Positions 63,150 through 64,000 of a stretch of 64,000 nucleotides of DNA are shown one piece after another. Every line of letters starts with the position of its first letter. Position 1 is the stretch's first letter. Under the pieces are notes generated by a model. The model was not told the origin of the DNA and searched no databases. It worked only from the letters and a program-made list of their open reading frames with translations. The stretch is from assembly GCF_029814935.1 (NCBI RefSeq), contig NZ_CP104582.1, forward strand, positions 1,302,001 through 1,366,000, read 5' to 3'. This DNA is from Pseudomonas sp. GD03919 (lineage in GTDB: Bacteria; Pseudomonadota; Gammaproteobacteria; Pseudomonadales; Pseudomonadaceae). The position numbers and the translations under genes are program-made.

Positions 63150-63597
63150 GATTTTCGCATAGCCGCGTGGCGATTAGCAGGCGTAGCCAGCAGATTGCCG
63201 ACAGCAGGCGGTCGCCCGGCTCCTGCCAGTTGCAGGCTGCGCGGTTCACGGTCGAGCAGGGCCACCGCGCCGAGGGCGAACTGTTTCTGCTCGATGTAAA
63301 GGTGGGCGAGTTGAATCTCGCCATTGATGACCCAGGCCGACTGGTGTTCGGCCGGCAGGATGCACAGTTTGTCCGGCGCGCCCTTGTTGCCCGGCTGCTC
63401 GCGGCGAAAGGTGCCGGTGCCGCCGGCCAGATAGCAGGACAGCGTGTGATGACTGGGCGTAGGTAGTCGCGCGCATCATGGGCATTGCTCTAGCGCGCCA
63501 AGGCCATGCCATTACCCAGCTCGGCCAAGGCGTGCAGGCACGTGTTGGGCGAGCGACTCATGCTCTGGAATACCTGCAGACGTTCGAATTGCGCCAT
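63150..63597 (-). pseudogene. AraC-family regulator pseudogene, heavily decayed
   Basis: The start ATG 63597 has a good RBS (GGGAGAAGG) and the protein begins MAQFERLQVFQSMSRSPNTC, but a TAG at 63490-63492 replaces a tryptophan codon after GNGMALAR. Homology resumes as SNAHDARDY, shifts frame near 63455, and continues HHTLSCYLAGGTGTFRRE through PDKLCILPAEHQSAWVINGE to LLDREPRSLQL. It then jumps to a later piece (EPGDRLLSAICWLRLLIA) and ends before any HTH domain. Stop, frameshift, internal deletion and C-terminal loss are all visible. Confidence 0.8.
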
Positions 63598-63809
63598 CAC
63601 CTTCTCCCTGATGTGGCCATGCTACGCCTGCTGGCAGGCAAAACCAGTGATGCCATAAAAAGCGCAATTTTGCGCAAGGAGGGCTTCGTAATACCTGGCA
63701 CACCGTTGAATGGCAGCGGTTTTTTGCATGGAGCCAAGGCGCGGTGCAAGGACTCGGAGTATCGTGGCGACCATTCAGACAATGACCTGTATCCAGGATG
63801 CCGCACCCG

Positions 63810-64000
63810 ATGAAATACCTGCGCCAGTTCGCTCTCGTTTCTGCCCTGTTCGCCCCCAACTTGCTGGTCGCTGCGCCATCGATGGATGACAAGTCGGCTT
63901 TCATCGCCGACCTGGTAGGGCGCATGACTCTTGAGGAAAAGGTCGGCCAACTGCGCCTGATCAGCATCGGTGGCGACATGCCGCGCGAACGCATTCGCGA
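63810..64000 (+). CDS. bglX: Beta-glucosidase BglX-like, N-terminus (3' end outside window)
   Basis: The first 63 codons of a glycoside hydrolase family 3 enzyme. A Sec signal (MKYLRQFALVSALFAPNLLVA) is followed by KSAFIADLVGRMTLEEKVGQ, the typical N-terminus of periplasmic BglX. The catalytic domain lies beyond base 64000. No lesion is seen in the visible part. Confidence 0.82.
   Translation, partial: MKYLRQFALVSALFAPNLLVAAPSMDDKSAFIADLVGRMTLEEKVGQLRLISIGGDMPRERIR

Noticed and set aside
63662..63675. GCGCAAT/ATTGCGC-type palindrome before bglX
   Set aside because: Short, no T-run and no known operator match.

Overview
The window looks like a chromosomal segment of a Pseudomonas, most likely from the P. 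mendocina/P. oleovorans side of the genus. Evidence is the high GC, an MvaT-type H-NS protein, and blocks whose gene order I recognise from P. aeruginosa: sbcB-mvaT-purU followed by a PctA-type chemoreceptor; folM-folE-folX near a flavodoxin; fumarase, membrane diguanylate cyclase, ferredoxin reductase, enoyl-CoA hydratase, pykA and a tandem universal stress protein. No rRNA, tRNA, CRISPR array, prophage or replication origin was seen. The species call is inference from memory, not a search.

Layout. 1-6.8 kb: housekeeping and chemotaxis (sbcB end, mvaT, purU, CBS protein, amino-acid chemoreceptor, YjgR-type ATPase). 6.8-10.6 kb: a decayed patch with a MITE-like repeat that cuts an aldose 1-epimerase pseudogene, an FCD-type GntR regulator, an EamA exporter, and head-to-head remnants of a TRAP permease and a LysR regulator; this looks like a lost sugar or sugar-acid locus. 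10.6-14.2 kb: a di-haem protein/imelysin/DUF1513 operon behind a Fur-like box. 14.3-20 kb: an HxlR regulator, a frameshifted PAS-PAS-GAF-GGDEF-EAL gene, an AraC remnant and a NIT-domain chemoreceptor. 20-23.2 kb: a 720-base gene-free stretch, azlCD and small conserved proteins.

23.2-28.5 kb is a probable light-response module: folM-folE-folX (monapterin synthesis), an ABM-domain membrane protein, a DCC-family protein, a MerR-type regulator without cobalamin ligands, a PilZ-like protein and a short LOV photoreceptor. Repeated TGTACA-like half-sites spaced 18 bases apart lie upstream of folM, with weaker copies at the merR/DCC intergenic region. This matches the PplR/PpSB-LOV system known from P. 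putida. 28.6-33.8 kb holds a flavodoxin, aldolase and hydrolase genes, two SDR/DJ-1 genes, REP-like palindromes and small proteins.

33.9-40.3 kb is the most interesting block: seven tightly packed minus-strand genes encoding a thermostable-hemolysin (GNAT-like) protein, an AMP-dependent acyl ligase, a haem-oxygenase-like di-iron oxidase, an SDR, an exported TPR protein and a QseBC-like two-component system. It reads like a self-regulated pathway for a small fatty-acyl-derived molecule; the product is unknown to me.

40.4-46 kb carries SnoaL, GNAT, nitrilase, zapE, isochorismatase, AraC/GlxA and DUF1028 genes. An intact IS1595-family element with a perfect 8-base target duplication sits between the fumarase gene and its terminator hairpin. 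47-64 kb is mainly core metabolism, with an ANR-like box before the stress-protein gene, a LexA box before yebG, a SWIM/SNF2 helicase, a decayed AraC regulator and the start of a bglX-like beta-glucosidase.
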